Shown here in pieces: positions 34,232-42,515 of a stretch of 64,000 nucleotides of DNA (positions within the stretch are counted from its first letter, which is position 1; each line of letters opens with the position of its first letter). A program made the translations under genes and the position numbers. The stretch is from the NCBI RefSeq assembly GCF_014652675.1, contig NZ_BMZG01000004.1, positions 172,623 to 236,622 of the forward strand, written 5' to 3'. The stretch is from Formosimonas limnophila. Lineage in GTDB: Bacteria; Pseudomonadota; Gammaproteobacteria; Burkholderiales; Burkholderiaceae. The notes under the pieces were generated by a model. It saw only the letters and a program-made list of their open reading frames with translations. It did not search any database and was not told where the DNA came from.

Positions 34232-36721
34232 ATGAGCACAGACAAGACAGTTGATTCACAGAACAATCAAAATGAAACATCGCCCACCAAAACGCCGAAA
34301 AGCAAAGGCTCGTTGTGGTGGCGCATCATCAAGGGTGGATTTTGGACGGGTGTGATTGGCACATTTATCGGCGTTATCGTTTTAGCCATTGCCGTTGCAA
34401 TGGCTTGGCCAACCTTGCCATCGGTTGATGCGCTGAAAGACTACAAGCCACGTATGGCTATGCAGATTTTTACCGAAGATGGTCAATTGATTGGTGAATT
34501 TGGTGAAGAACGTCGAAAAATGATTGCTATTAAAGACGTGCCAGAGCATGTTAAATGGGCGATTTTGTCGATTGAAGATGCACGTTTTTATGATCATGAT
34601 GGCATTGATTACAAAGGCTTGGGGCGTGCCATCATCAACAATGTGCTTCATCCCAATGACCCACAAGGCGCATCAACCATCACGCAGCAGTTGGCAAAAA
34701 ACTTCTTTTTAAGCTCGGAACGAACGTTTAACCGTAAGTTTTATGAAGCACTCATGGCGAAAAAAATCGAGCAAAATTTGAGTAAAGATGAAATTTTAGA
34801 GCGTTACATCAATCACATTTTCTTGGGTGAGCGCGCTTATGGTTTCCCTGCAGCTGCCGAGATTTATTTTGGTAAAGAGCTAAAGGATGTCAGTATTGCC
34901 GAGGCTGCTATGCTCGCAGCTTTGCCGCAAGCACCTGGTCGTAATAACCCGATCCGCAACCGAGCCAACGCTGACTCTCGCCAACAATACATATTGGAGC
35001 GTATGCGTGACATTGGTAAAATCAATCAAGCCCAGTTCGACGAAGCCAAAAAAGAAACTGTGCGCATTGTTGATACACGCAGTGCTGCCATCAATCGTCA
35101 GTACAGTGTACATGCTGAATATGTGGCAGAAATGGCGCGACAGTTAATGTTTGAACGTTATAAAGACGCCGCATATACCGAAGGACTTAAGGTGTACACC
35201 ACTATTAATTCTGCTGAGCAGACCGCCGCTTATGAAGGCGTGCGAAAAGCAGTGCTTAATTACGACACCAAATATGGCTATCGAGGTGCGGAAGCTCAGT
35301 ACGAGTTGCCAGCAAAAGCGGCAGAGCAATTGACTGCGTTGGATAAGATTTTTGATGACCCCAAACATAAAGACTTCGATAACTTGCGTGCTGCGGTTGT
35401 CTTGTCTGCCTCGGGTACCAGCGTTAAGGCCGTTCTGGCAGATGGTGAAGAGATTAGTATCACAGGCAGTGGTTTGAATTTTGCCAAAAAAGCCATGGGT
35501 TCAGGTAAAAGCCCTATCAAAACAGGCTCTGTTATTCGTGTCATTGAAAACATTGATGATGCGAGTTGGCGTATTAGTCAAGTGCCTGAAGTCCAAGCCT
35601 CTTTCATCTCGATGTCATCGACAGATGGTGCGGTGCGCGCATTGGTGGGTGGGTTTGATTTCAATCAGAGTAAGTTTAATCGTGTTACTGATGGCTATCG
35701 TCAACCAGGTTCGGGCATTAAACCGTTTATTTATTCGGCAGCGATGGAAAAAAATGGTTTGAATACAGGGTCAATTGTTGATGATACCCCTATTCAAATA
35801 GGTAGCTGGCGTCCACAGAACTCAGATGGACGTTATTTGGGTCCTGTTCCGCTATCGACGGCCTTGGCCAGTTCGCGCAATATGGTTTCGATTCGTTTGT
35901 TACAAAGCATTGGTAACGATTACTTCCGTCAGTATGCCACTCGTTTTGGTTTCGAGCCAAAGCGGATTGACCAGTATTTGACTGTCGCACTCGGTGCAAT
36001 GGAAACAACGAGTTGGCAGTTGGCTGGTGCGTACGGTGTTTTTGCTAATGGTGGGTACAAGGTCAATCCTTACATTATCACCAAAGTGATTGACCGTAAT
36101 GGAGCCACGATTTTGCAAGCACAGCCGAAAAAGTCTGGTGACCCTACCAATCGCGTGATTACCGAAAAAAATGCGGCCATGACGGATGCTCTGATGCGTG
36201 GTGTGGTGCGTAGTGGTACGGGTCGTGCGGCGTCGGCACTTGGGCGTTCCGATATTGGTGGTAAAACGGGTACAACCAATGACTCAAAAGATGCTTGGTT
36301 CAATGGTTATCAACCTAAGTTGGTGGGGATTGCATGGATGGGGTTTGATAAGCCGAAATCACTTGGTGCGGGCGAGTTTGGTGGCACATTGGCTTTGCCG
36401 ATTTGGATGAATTATATGCGTGTGGCTCTGAACAAACAAAAGGTTGAAGTCAGCAAAGAGGTGGTAGAGGACACGCCTGTGACAACTGAGCCTGCTGCTC
36501 CAGTTGATCCAAATGCTGCACCTGAAGAGTTGAAAGTTGATTCAAAGGCAGTGCCGCCATCGAATAGTGAAGCGCGTAAAGCAGCAGAGAAAACCAACGA
36601 GGCTGATGTGAAAGAGGCTGCGAAGCCTCAGCCAGCACCTGAAGCCCCTGTTTTGCCAGCTGCCCCTGTTACTCCCAAGGAGCCTGTGGTACCTAAGCCT
36701 GCACCTGCGGCGGGTGGTTAA
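34232..36721 (+). CDS. mrcA: Penicillin-binding protein 1A
   Basis: Bifunctional peptidoglycan glycosyltransferase/transpeptidase (829 aa). One N-terminal TM helix (GVIGTFIGVIVLAIAVAMAW) is followed by GT51 with the catalytic Glu in LSIEDARFYDHDGIDYKGLGRA and GASTITQQLAKNFFLS. The transpeptidase has the SxxK motif in PGSGIKPFIY (Ser about 494), SRN in ASSRNMVSI, and KTGT in GGKTGTTNDSKDAWF (about 678). The C-terminal 100 residues are a Pro/Ala/Glu/Lys-rich tail. It is divergent from the pilus genes, a conserved arrangement. It ends at a bidirectional terminator shared with the ppGpp enzyme gene. Confidence 0.95.
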   Translation: MSTDKTVDSQNNQNETSPTKTPKSKGSLWWRIIKGGFWTGVIGTFIGVIVLAIAVAMAWPTLPSVDALKDYKPRMAMQIFTEDGQLIGEFGEERRKMIAIKDVPEHVKWAILSIEDARFYDHDGIDYKGLGRAIINNVLHPNDPQGASTITQQLAKNFFLSSERTFNRKFYEALMAKKIEQNLSKDEILERYINHIFLGERAYGFPAAAEIYFGKELKDVSIAEAAMLAALPQAPGRNNPIRNRANADSRQQYILERMRDIGKINQAQFDEAKKETVRIVDTRSAAINRQYSVHAEYVAEMARQLMFERYKDAAYTEGLKVYTTINSAEQTAAYEGVRKAVLNYDTKYGYRGAEAQYELPAKAAEQLTALDKIFDDPKHKDFDNLRAAVVLSASGTSVKAVLADGEEISITGSGLNFAKKAMGSGKSPIKTGSVIRVIENIDDASWRISQVPEVQASFISMSSTDGAVRALVGGFDFNQSKFNRVTDGYRQPGSGIKPFIYSAAMEKNGLNTGSIVDDTPIQIGSWRPQNSDGRYLGPVPLSTALASSRNMVSIRLLQSIGNDYFRQYATRFGFEPKRIDQYLTVALGAMETTSWQLAGAYGVFANGGYKVNPYIITKVIDRNGATILQAQPKKSGDPTNRVITEKNAAMTDALMRGVVRSGTGRAASALGRSDIGGKTGTTNDSKDAWFNGYQPKLVGIAWMGFDKPKSLGAGEFGGTLALPIWMNYMRVALNKQKVEVSKEVVEDTPVTTEPAAPVDPNAAPEELKVDSKAVPPSNSEARKAAEKTNEADVKEAAKPQPAPEAPVLPAAPVTPKEPVVPKPAPAAGG

Positions 36722-36795
36722 GTAGTTTGCGCTTATTGATTTTCGCAGGTGCTTAGCCCCCGAAAAGTTTACGGTGGCTCAACTAAGCCTCATAC

Positions 36796-36828
36796 AAAAA
36801 AGCGAGTCGTTTTTGACTTGCTTTTTTG
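36796..36828. terminator. Bidirectional terminator between mrcA and spoT
   Basis: AAGCGAGTC-GTTTTT-GACTTGCTT with T runs on both strands, between converging genes. Confidence 0.85.
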
Positions 36829-36850
36829 CATTTGACTTTCGGTTATGTGT

Positions 36851-39121
36851 TTACTTTTTGTGTCCAAATCGTCGGGTGATTTTGAGGACGTCTTTCAATG
36901 TGCGTAAATTTTTAAACACGTGAGCCAAATGGACTCGATCAGTCACGTCAATAATGACATCAAGGTGGTTAAGATTGGCGATGGTGTTCATTGAGGCTGA
37001 CTCAATGTTTGCACCCATTTCACTAATTTTAGAGGCAATTTTGGCCAATAAGCCACGCTCATTCTTGGTGATGATTTGCAAAGCGACAGGAAATGGATCA
37101 ACTATCTCGGCTTGTTTGTCCCAATCCAGCTCAATCCAGCGTAAGTTGTCGTGGCTGCGTTGGCTGCGAGCGGTAGGGCAGTCTGCCGTGTGAACAACGA
37201 GGCCTTGGCGACGTAGTAGGTGACCAATAATGGCGTCACCACGGATGGGGTGGCAGCATTTGGATAGGGTGAGGGTGTTGGTTTCGTCACCGCGAATCAC
37301 TAACCGTTCGACTTCTGGACGGGTCATCGCTGCTGCGCTGGTGCGTACGATATCTGAATGCTTGTGGTTGCCACCAATCATAAGTAGGCGCTGAGCGGTA
37401 ATATTGGCGGGTCGAATGTCCAGACCAACTTCAGAGAACAGCTCGTCACGCGTTTTGCATCCTGTGTCAGCCAGTAGCTTGTCCCAAGTTTCTTTGTCGT
37501 CAATGTTCGGGAAAGGAATGTGGATGTTATTGACGGCTTGACGCAAAAGTTGTTCACCAAGCTGGGCGGACTCAACCACACGCTGAGATTTGAAGTAGTG
37601 ACGCAACTCTGAGCGTGCCTTGCCTGTTTTGACTTGCGATAGCCATGAAGGGTGTGGTGTGGCCGCATTGTCGGTGATGATTTCTACCTTGTCACCGTTT
37701 TTTAGCTCTGTGGACAGTGCGGCTGATAGGCCGTTGATTCGGCTGGAGGTGGCGTGGTTGCCCACATCCGTGTGTATGGCATACGCGAAATCAAGCACCG
37801 TGGCATGACGTGGCAATGTCAATATTCGGGATTTGGGCGTGAACACATAAATCGCATCGGGCGACAAGTCCACTTTGACGTGCTCGAGGAACTCGATGGA
37901 GTCATTGGTTTTTTGCTGAATGTGCAGCAAGGATTGTAGTGTGAGGTGAGATTGTTTTTGAACTTCAGAAAAACTCACGTCGTGTTCTTTGTATAACCAA
38001 TGTGTGGCAATGCCTGATTCGGCGATGCGGTGCATGTCATGTGTGCGGATTTGAAACTCAATCGGGGTGCCGTAAGGGCCAATCACCGTTGTATGGAGTG
38101 ACTGATAGCCATTCTTTTTGGTCAGTGCAATGTAGTCTTTGAAACGACCAGGTACCGGATTGAATAATCCATGTAAGACGCCAATACTCAGATAACAATC
38201 GGCACGTGAAGTGACCAAAATTCTTATGCCATGCACATCTAATACTTTCGAGAGACTGAGCTTTTTGCTCTTCATCTTTTGGTAAATAGACGCGAGGTTT
38301 TTTTCTCGACCAGAGACATCCGCATCGATTTGGTTTTGCATGAAGGTGGTATTGACTTTGTCGAGCACTTTATCAAACAGCTCGCGTTTTTGCATCCGTG
38401 CACGTTTGAGGGCTTTGTCAATCACTGCTGCACGCAGCGGCTGGGTTTGGAAGAAGCACAGGTCTTGCAGCTGGCGGTAAATGCCGTCCAAGCCGAGGCG
38501 ATGCGCAATCGGCGCATAAATCTCTAAGGTTTCATGGGCGATACGGCGACGCTTTGCCAACGACAATGTTTCCATTGTAGACAAGTTGTGCAAGCGATCT
38601 GCCAGTTTGACCAAAATGACACGCACATCGTCAGCCATGGCGAGCAGCATTTTGCGGAAACTCTCGGCTTGCTGGGCTTCTTTACTGTCGAAGTGTAACT
38701 TGTCGAGTTTGGATAAGCCGTCAACCAAGTTGGCGACCGACGCGCCAAATTCAGAGGCCAGTGCGACTTTGTCTGTTCCCGTGTCCTCTAAAACGTCGTG
38801 CAGCAACGCTGCCATGATGGACTGGGTGTCGAGTTTCCATGTGGCACACAAAGTGGCCACGGCAATCGGGTGTGTGATGTATGGCTCGCCTGTCTGGCGA
38901 AATTGACCCAGATGGGCGGCATCCGCGACTTGGTAGGCTGCGCGAATCTTAGTACGATCCTCATCCGACAGATACATGGCCAGTTGGTTGAATAAGTCGT
39001 TTAACCCATCCTTGATGAGGTCAGCGTGCTGCTGTTTGTGTGCCGTTGCGTCCGTCATGATAGTGCTCGCCGCGTGAGGGTCAGGCGGCGTTTGATTGGC
39101 AGGCGGGCGGTTTTTTGGCAT
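36851..39121 (-). CDS. spoT: Bifunctional (p)ppGpp synthetase/hydrolase
   Basis: Rel/Spo homologue that makes and degrades (p)ppGpp. The hydrolase HD domain is intact (THPIAVATLCATW, AALLHDVLEDTGT, VKLADRLHNLSTM). The synthetase domain follows (VLDVHGIRILVTSRADCYLSIGVLHGLFNPVPGRFKDYIALTKKNGYQSLHT), then TGS (IYVFTPKSRILTLPRHATVLDFAYAIHTDVG), a zinc-finger-like region (LSKCCHPIRGD) and ACT (KNERGLLAKIASKISEMGANIESA). The start is uncertain: ATG at 39121 is used, a GTG lies at 39130 and a further ATG at 39058; none has a strong ribosome site. It follows rpoZ across a terminator. The gmk-rpoZ-spoT order is conserved in proteobacteria. Confidence 0.93.
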   Translation of the reverse strand: MPKNRPPANQTPPDPHAASTIMTDATAHKQQHADLIKDGLNDLFNQLAMYLSDEDRTKIRAAYQVADAAHLGQFRQTGEPYITHPIAVATLCATWKLDTQSIMAALLHDVLEDTGTDKVALASEFGASVANLVDGLSKLDKLHFDSKEAQQAESFRKMLLAMADDVRVILVKLADRLHNLSTMETLSLAKRRRIAHETLEIYAPIAHRLGLDGIYRQLQDLCFFQTQPLRAAVIDKALKRARMQKRELFDKVLDKVNTTFMQNQIDADVSGREKNLASIYQKMKSKKLSLSKVLDVHGIRILVTSRADCYLSIGVLHGLFNPVPGRFKDYIALTKKNGYQSLHTTVIGPYGTPIEFQIRTHDMHRIAESGIATHWLYKEHDVSFSEVQKQSHLTLQSLLHIQQKTNDSIEFLEHVKVDLSPDAIYVFTPKSRILTLPRHATVLDFAYAIHTDVGNHATSSRINGLSAALSTELKNGDKVEIITDNAATPHPSWLSQVKTGKARSELRHYFKSQRVVESAQLGEQLLRQAVNNIHIPFPNIDDKETWDKLLADTGCKTRDELFSEVGLDIRPANITAQRLLMIGGNHKHSDIVRTSAAAMTRPEVERLVIRGDETNTLTLSKCCHPIRGDAIIGHLLRRQGLVVHTADCPTARSQRSHDNLRWIELDWDKQAEIVDPFPVALQIITKNERGLLAKIASKISEMGANIESASMNTIANLNHLDVIIDVTDRVHLAHVFKNLRTLKDVLKITRRFGHKK

Positions 39122-39141
39122 AGGAGTCACACAGTATTGAT

Positions 39142-39170
39142 AAAAAAAGCCATTGAACTCAATGGCTTTT
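39142..39170 (-). terminator. Terminator after rpoZ
   Basis: AAAGCCATTGA/TTCAATGGCTTT stem with a T run on the minus strand, only about 20 bases before the spoT ATG, so spoT may depend on readthrough. Confidence 0.75.
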
Positions 39171-39189
39171 GGGATGAGTGACCCAGTGT

Positions 39190-39393
39190 TTAGCTTGGTA
39201 CTTTCAGCAGCATTTCGACACCAACTTCGCCAGCGGCGATTTCACGCAAGGCGGTGACAGTTGGTTTATCCGTGCTCATGACGCGCGGCGTGTGGCCTTG
39301 TGCGAGTTGGCGCGCGCGGTAGGTTGCGGATAGTGTCATTTCAAAGCGATTTGGGATTCTTTTTAAGCAGTCTTCAACGGTAATGCGTGCCAT
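39190..39393 (-). CDS. rpoZ: RNA polymerase omega subunit
   Basis: Small RNAP subunit (67 aa) that aids beta-prime folding and ppGpp binding. [33 protein letters not shown] is diagnostic. It lies 47 bases after gmk and before the ppGpp enzyme. The protein is short, as in other betaproteobacteria. Confidence 0.96.
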   Translation of the reverse strand: MARITVEDCLKRIPNRFEMTLSATYRARQLAQGHTPRVMSTDKPTVTALREIAAGEVGVEMLLKVPS

Positions 39394-39440
39394 GGTATTT
39401 CCTCTTTTGGATTGTCTGGGGGCGTATTGCCCACAGAGAT

Positions 39441-40082
39441 TTACTGAGCATGTATGCCCAAGTCATAAAATAGGCTGGGACGGCGCGAGAATTGTTGCGC
39501 AAACCGCAAACGAGCGGCTTTGACCACATGGGTTAAATCTGCAAGTGCGCTGTCCAAATTTTCGTTAATGATAACATATTCGAAGTTAGGCGCGTGCGCC
39601 ATTTCATTGCCCGCTGCGAGTAGACGGCGGGTGATGACTTCTTCAGAGTCTGTGCCGCGTTTGTACAATCGTTCACGCAAGGCAGTCAGGGAGGGCGGCA
39701 GAATGAAAATCCCCGTCATTTGTGGGAAAAAATGGCGAACTTGCTGTGCGCCTTGCCAGTCGATTTCGAGCAAAACATCTTTGCCGCTTTCTAAGGCGTT
39801 GTGAATCCACGCCTTGGATGTGCCGTAGTAGTTGCCATGGACTTCGGCCGATTCGATAAACTCGCCACGAGATTGTCGCTCTAAAAAATCTGACACAGTG
39901 GTGAAATGATATGACTCACCATTTGTTTCGCCTGTGCGCGGTTCACGGGTGGTGTATGAAACCGAAAGCATGATGTTTGGGTCATTGGTTAATAATGCGT
40001 TGACCAATGTGGATTTGCCTGCGCCGCTGGGCGCTGCGACAACGAATAGTGTGCCGGGTTGATTGATTTGACTGACGGGCAT
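39441..40082 (-). CDS. gmk: Guanylate kinase
   Basis: Phosphorylates GMP to GDP (213 aa, family length). P-loop [14 protein letters not shown] (about 16-29), the GMP-binding [37 protein letters not shown] and [13 protein letters not shown] are present. First of the gmk-rpoZ unit, 80 bases after yicC. Complete. Confidence 0.97.
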   Translation of the reverse strand: MPVSQINQPGTLFVVAAPSGAGKSTLVNALLTNDPNIMLSVSYTTREPRTGETNGESYHFTTVSDFLERQSRGEFIESAEVHGNYYGTSKAWIHNALESGKDVLLEIDWQGAQQVRHFFPQMTGIFILPPSLTALRERLYKRGTDSEEVITRRLLAAGNEMAHAPNFEYVIINENLDSALADLTHVVKAARLRFAQQFSRRPSLFYDLGIHAQ

Positions 40083-40161
40083 AAACGTCCTTCCTGACGA
40101 TGTGTTTTTTGGGCTTTTTCGTTTGGTTTGTTGATGGGCTATGTGCTAGTTATCTTGTGCG

Positions 40162-41103
40162 TTATTCTAAGTTTTGAACTTGTTCACGCATTTGCTCAAT
40201 GATGATTTTTAAATCCATTGAGGCTTGGGTTTGCAGCAGACTGGCTGATTTTGAACCGAGGGTGTTGGCTTCTCGGTTGAACTCTTGCATGAGGAAGTCG
40301 AGTTTTTTACCGACCGAACCGCCGTCGCGCAGGGTTTTTCGGGCATTGGCGATGTGGCCATCAAGACGATCGAGCTCTTCGGACACATCAATGCGGATGG
40401 CGGTGAGAGAGACTTCCTGTTTGATTCGTTCAATCAGCTCCTCACGTGGAATGGCTGATGTGGCGATGGTCACCTCGTTTTTGTTTGCGTCCATCGCTTT
40501 GAGCAGGCGTTCGGTCAGCCGAGCCTCTTGGTGTGCGAGGAGTTCTGGGAGCTGCTGGCGCAGGTTTGTGACGATGTTGCCGATGGCCTCAAGGCGATTG
40601 TTGAGTGTTTGAGCCAAATGTGCGCCTTCGGTTGCTCGGTTTGTAAGGAACGTGTCTAAAGTTTGATTGACCAGTGTTTCGACTTCAGCTGCTTGCACCG
40701 ATGCGAGCGCATGTGCCGCGCCTACGCTGCTGGGCAAAACGCTGGGATGGTTGAGCAGTTGGTTGACCGAGAGTGGTGCGGCGTTGGGTGCGCAGGCAAT
40801 GATGCTGGCTTGTAGGTCGAGCAAGGTTTGTAGAGCTTCATTGTTGATGTGGGTCGTTGGCACGGTGTCGTTAGCGGTTGCTTGCCATGAAATTTTGCAC
40901 TCGATTTTGCCGCGTTTGATGCGCTGGTTGATGGATTCGCGCAAAATGCCTTCGAATGGTGCGAGTTCTTCGGGGACTTTTAGAATTAGCTCTAAGTAGC
41001 GACTGTTGACACTTTTGAGCTGTAAGGCGAGGGTGCAAGCACTGCTGGAGACTTCGGCGCTGCCGAAACCTGTCATGCTGAAAATATTAGTGGGTGTGTT
41101 CAT
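40162..41103 (-). CDS. yicC: YicC family endoribonuclease-like protein
   Basis: YicC-type protein (313 aa). The start is the ATG at 41103, in preference to a TTG two codons upstream. N-terminal signature SMTGFGSAEVSSSACTLALQLKSVNSRYLELILKVPEELA; C-terminal DUF1732 segment RIDVSEELDRLDGHIANARKTLRDGGSVGKKLDFLMQEFNREANTLGSKS. E. coli YicC has been described as an endoribonuclease acting in small-RNA decay. Divergent from rph with only 60 bases between, as in many proteobacteria. Confidence 0.92.
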   Translation of the reverse strand: MNTPTNIFSMTGFGSAEVSSSACTLALQLKSVNSRYLELILKVPEELAPFEGILRESINQRIKRGKIECKISWQATANDTVPTTHINNEALQTLLDLQASIIACAPNAAPLSVNQLLNHPSVLPSSVGAAHALASVQAAEVETLVNQTLDTFLTNRATEGAHLAQTLNNRLEAIGNIVTNLRQQLPELLAHQEARLTERLLKAMDANKNEVTIATSAIPREELIERIKQEVSLTAIRIDVSEELDRLDGHIANARKTLRDGGSVGKKLDFLMQEFNREANTLGSKSASLLQTQASMDLKIIIEQMREQVQNLE

Positions 41104-41163
41104 GTACAATGCTCAGACTTAAGAAGTTAAAATTTTTTCATCATTTTAGATAGAGATTTCAAT

Positions 41164-41886
41164 ATGATACACCGAGCACAGGGGCGTACGCCCGACCAAT
41201 TGCGAAAAGTCACCATCGAACGCAACCATACCAAACATGCGGAAGGTTCTGTACTGGTTAGCTTCGGCGATACCAAAGTGTTGTGCACTGCCAGCGTTCT
41301 TGATAAAGTCCCTCCACACAAAAAAGGCAGCGGCGAAGGCTGGGTGACGGCCGAGTACGGCATGTTGCCCCGCGCGACGCACACACGTAGTGATCGTGAG
41401 GCAGCGCGAGGCAAGCAGACAGGACGGACTCAAGAGATTCAGCGTTTAATCGGACGCTCTTTGCGCGCAGTGGTGGATCTGAAATTGTTGGGTGAGCACA
41501 CGATTCAGGTGGACTGTGACGTGATTCAAGCTGATGGTGGCACTCGCACGGCGTCGATTACGGGAGCGTATGTGGCTTTGGCTGATGCGGTGTCTTGGAT
41601 GATTGCTCAGAAAAAAATTGGCCAAACCCCTATCAAAGATGCGATTGCGGCGATTTCGGTTGGCGTGGTCGGTGGTGTGCCGATGTTGGATTTGGATTAC
41701 TCGGAAGACTCCAGTTGTGACACAGATATGAATGTGGTGATGACTGGGGTGGGTGGCTTTGTTGAAATTCAGGGAACGGCTGAAGGGACACCGTTTAGTG
41801 TCGATGAGCTCAATGCTTTGCTTGGATTGGCACAAAAGGGCATTCACGAGTTAATCGCGGTTCAGAAACTGGTGTTGGGAGAGTAA
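41164..41886 (+). CDS. rph: Ribonuclease PH
   Basis: Phosphorolytic 3'-exonuclease that trims tRNA precursors (240 aa). Segments [86 protein letters not shown] and [25 protein letters not shown] match RNase PH throughout, including the phosphate-binding Arg region. It is followed at three bases by a small membrane protein gene. Complete. Confidence 0.97.
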   Translation: MIHRAQGRTPDQLRKVTIERNHTKHAEGSVLVSFGDTKVLCTASVLDKVPPHKKGSGEGWVTAEYGMLPRATHTRSDREAARGKQTGRTQEIQRLIGRSLRAVVDLKLLGEHTIQVDCDVIQADGGTRTASITGAYVALADAVSWMIAQKKIGQTPIKDAIAAISVGVVGGVPMLDLDYSEDSSCDTDMNVVMTGVGGFVEIQGTAEGTPFSVDELNALLGLAQKGIHELIAVQKLVLGE

Positions 41887-41889
41887 TTG

Positions 41890-42177
41890 ATGCTGATAAC
41901 GGCTGTGTCATTGTTGCTATGGTTAAGTGTTGCTTTAGCGGTTACTGGCCTTTTTCTCGGGTATGTTTTCGGGTTGGTGGCTGTGCCTACTGTGACTGAA
42001 AAACGTGGGTGGAAATATTTTTTACTTATCACCGCGATGGTTTTGCCTCTTTATGGTGCAATTTTTTGTTTGGCAAACTATAAAAAAACCACATATGCGA
42101 GTAATTTTATCCTTATGGGACTTGGTTTTGCAGCTTTCTCTGGATTATTGAACTACACGCTTTCCATTTTAAAGTAG
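41890..42177 (+). CDS. Small membrane protein of unknown function
   Basis: 95-residue protein with three hydrophobic segments (LITAVSLLLWLSVALAVTGLFLGYVFGL, YFLLITAMVLPLYGAIFCLA, FILMGLGFAAFSGLLNYTLSIL). It begins at the ATG at 41890, three bases past the rph stop, so it may be translated by coupling. I recognise no family. It ends before a strong terminator. Codon use looks like that of its neighbours, so a real gene is plausible. Confidence 0.55.
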   Translation: MLITAVSLLLWLSVALAVTGLFLGYVFGLVAVPTVTEKRGWKYFLLITAMVLPLYGAIFCLANYKKTTYASNFILMGLGFAAFSGLLNYTLSILK

Positions 42178-42241
42178 CGTCAGTAATAAATGTGCTGATC
42201 TATCCTGCTTGTATGGTTTGAATATGTGGTTTGTGTTGCTG

Positions 42242-42272
42242 ACGGCGCGGATGTATTCCGGCGCCGTTTTTT
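42242..42272 (+). terminator. Terminator of the rph unit
   Basis: ACGGCGC/GCGCCGT stem, with inner GGA/TCC, followed by TTTTTT. Confidence 0.85.
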
Positions 42273-42363
42273 ATGATGTGTTGGTGATTTGTCGTGATTT
42301 TGTCGGAATGCAGTGCAGCATTATTTCATAATATAAAAACTACTATTGCATCATGAAAAAAAC

Positions 42364-42392
42364 TTGCAGGCATTTCTCATGCCGCATAGAAT
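42364..42392 (+). promoter_or_regulatory. Probable sigma70 promoter of aceE
   Basis: TTGCAG (42364-42369), 17-base spacer, TAGAAT (42387-42392). This predicts a 5' UTR of about 115 bases before aceE. The UTR contains AGGAGG next to a 5-codon frame (MRAGL, about 42466), whose role is doubtful. No inverted-repeat operator was recognised. The rest of 42273-42515 shows nothing else. Confidence 0.55.
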
Positions 42393-42515
42393 GCTTGCAT
42401 CCTTTTTCGCCAGTTCTTTTTAATGCGCTTGTGTCGCGTGAGTAAGACTTGGTCAGGAGGCGAATGCGCGCAGGATTATAGGCAACGTGATAACAAAAAA
42501 TGACTAGGAGATGAC

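Noticed and set aside
42466..42483. AGGAGG plus a 5-codon frame (MRAGL) in the aceE leader
   Set aside because: The spacing is too short and the peptide has no regulatory codon run or paired hairpins.
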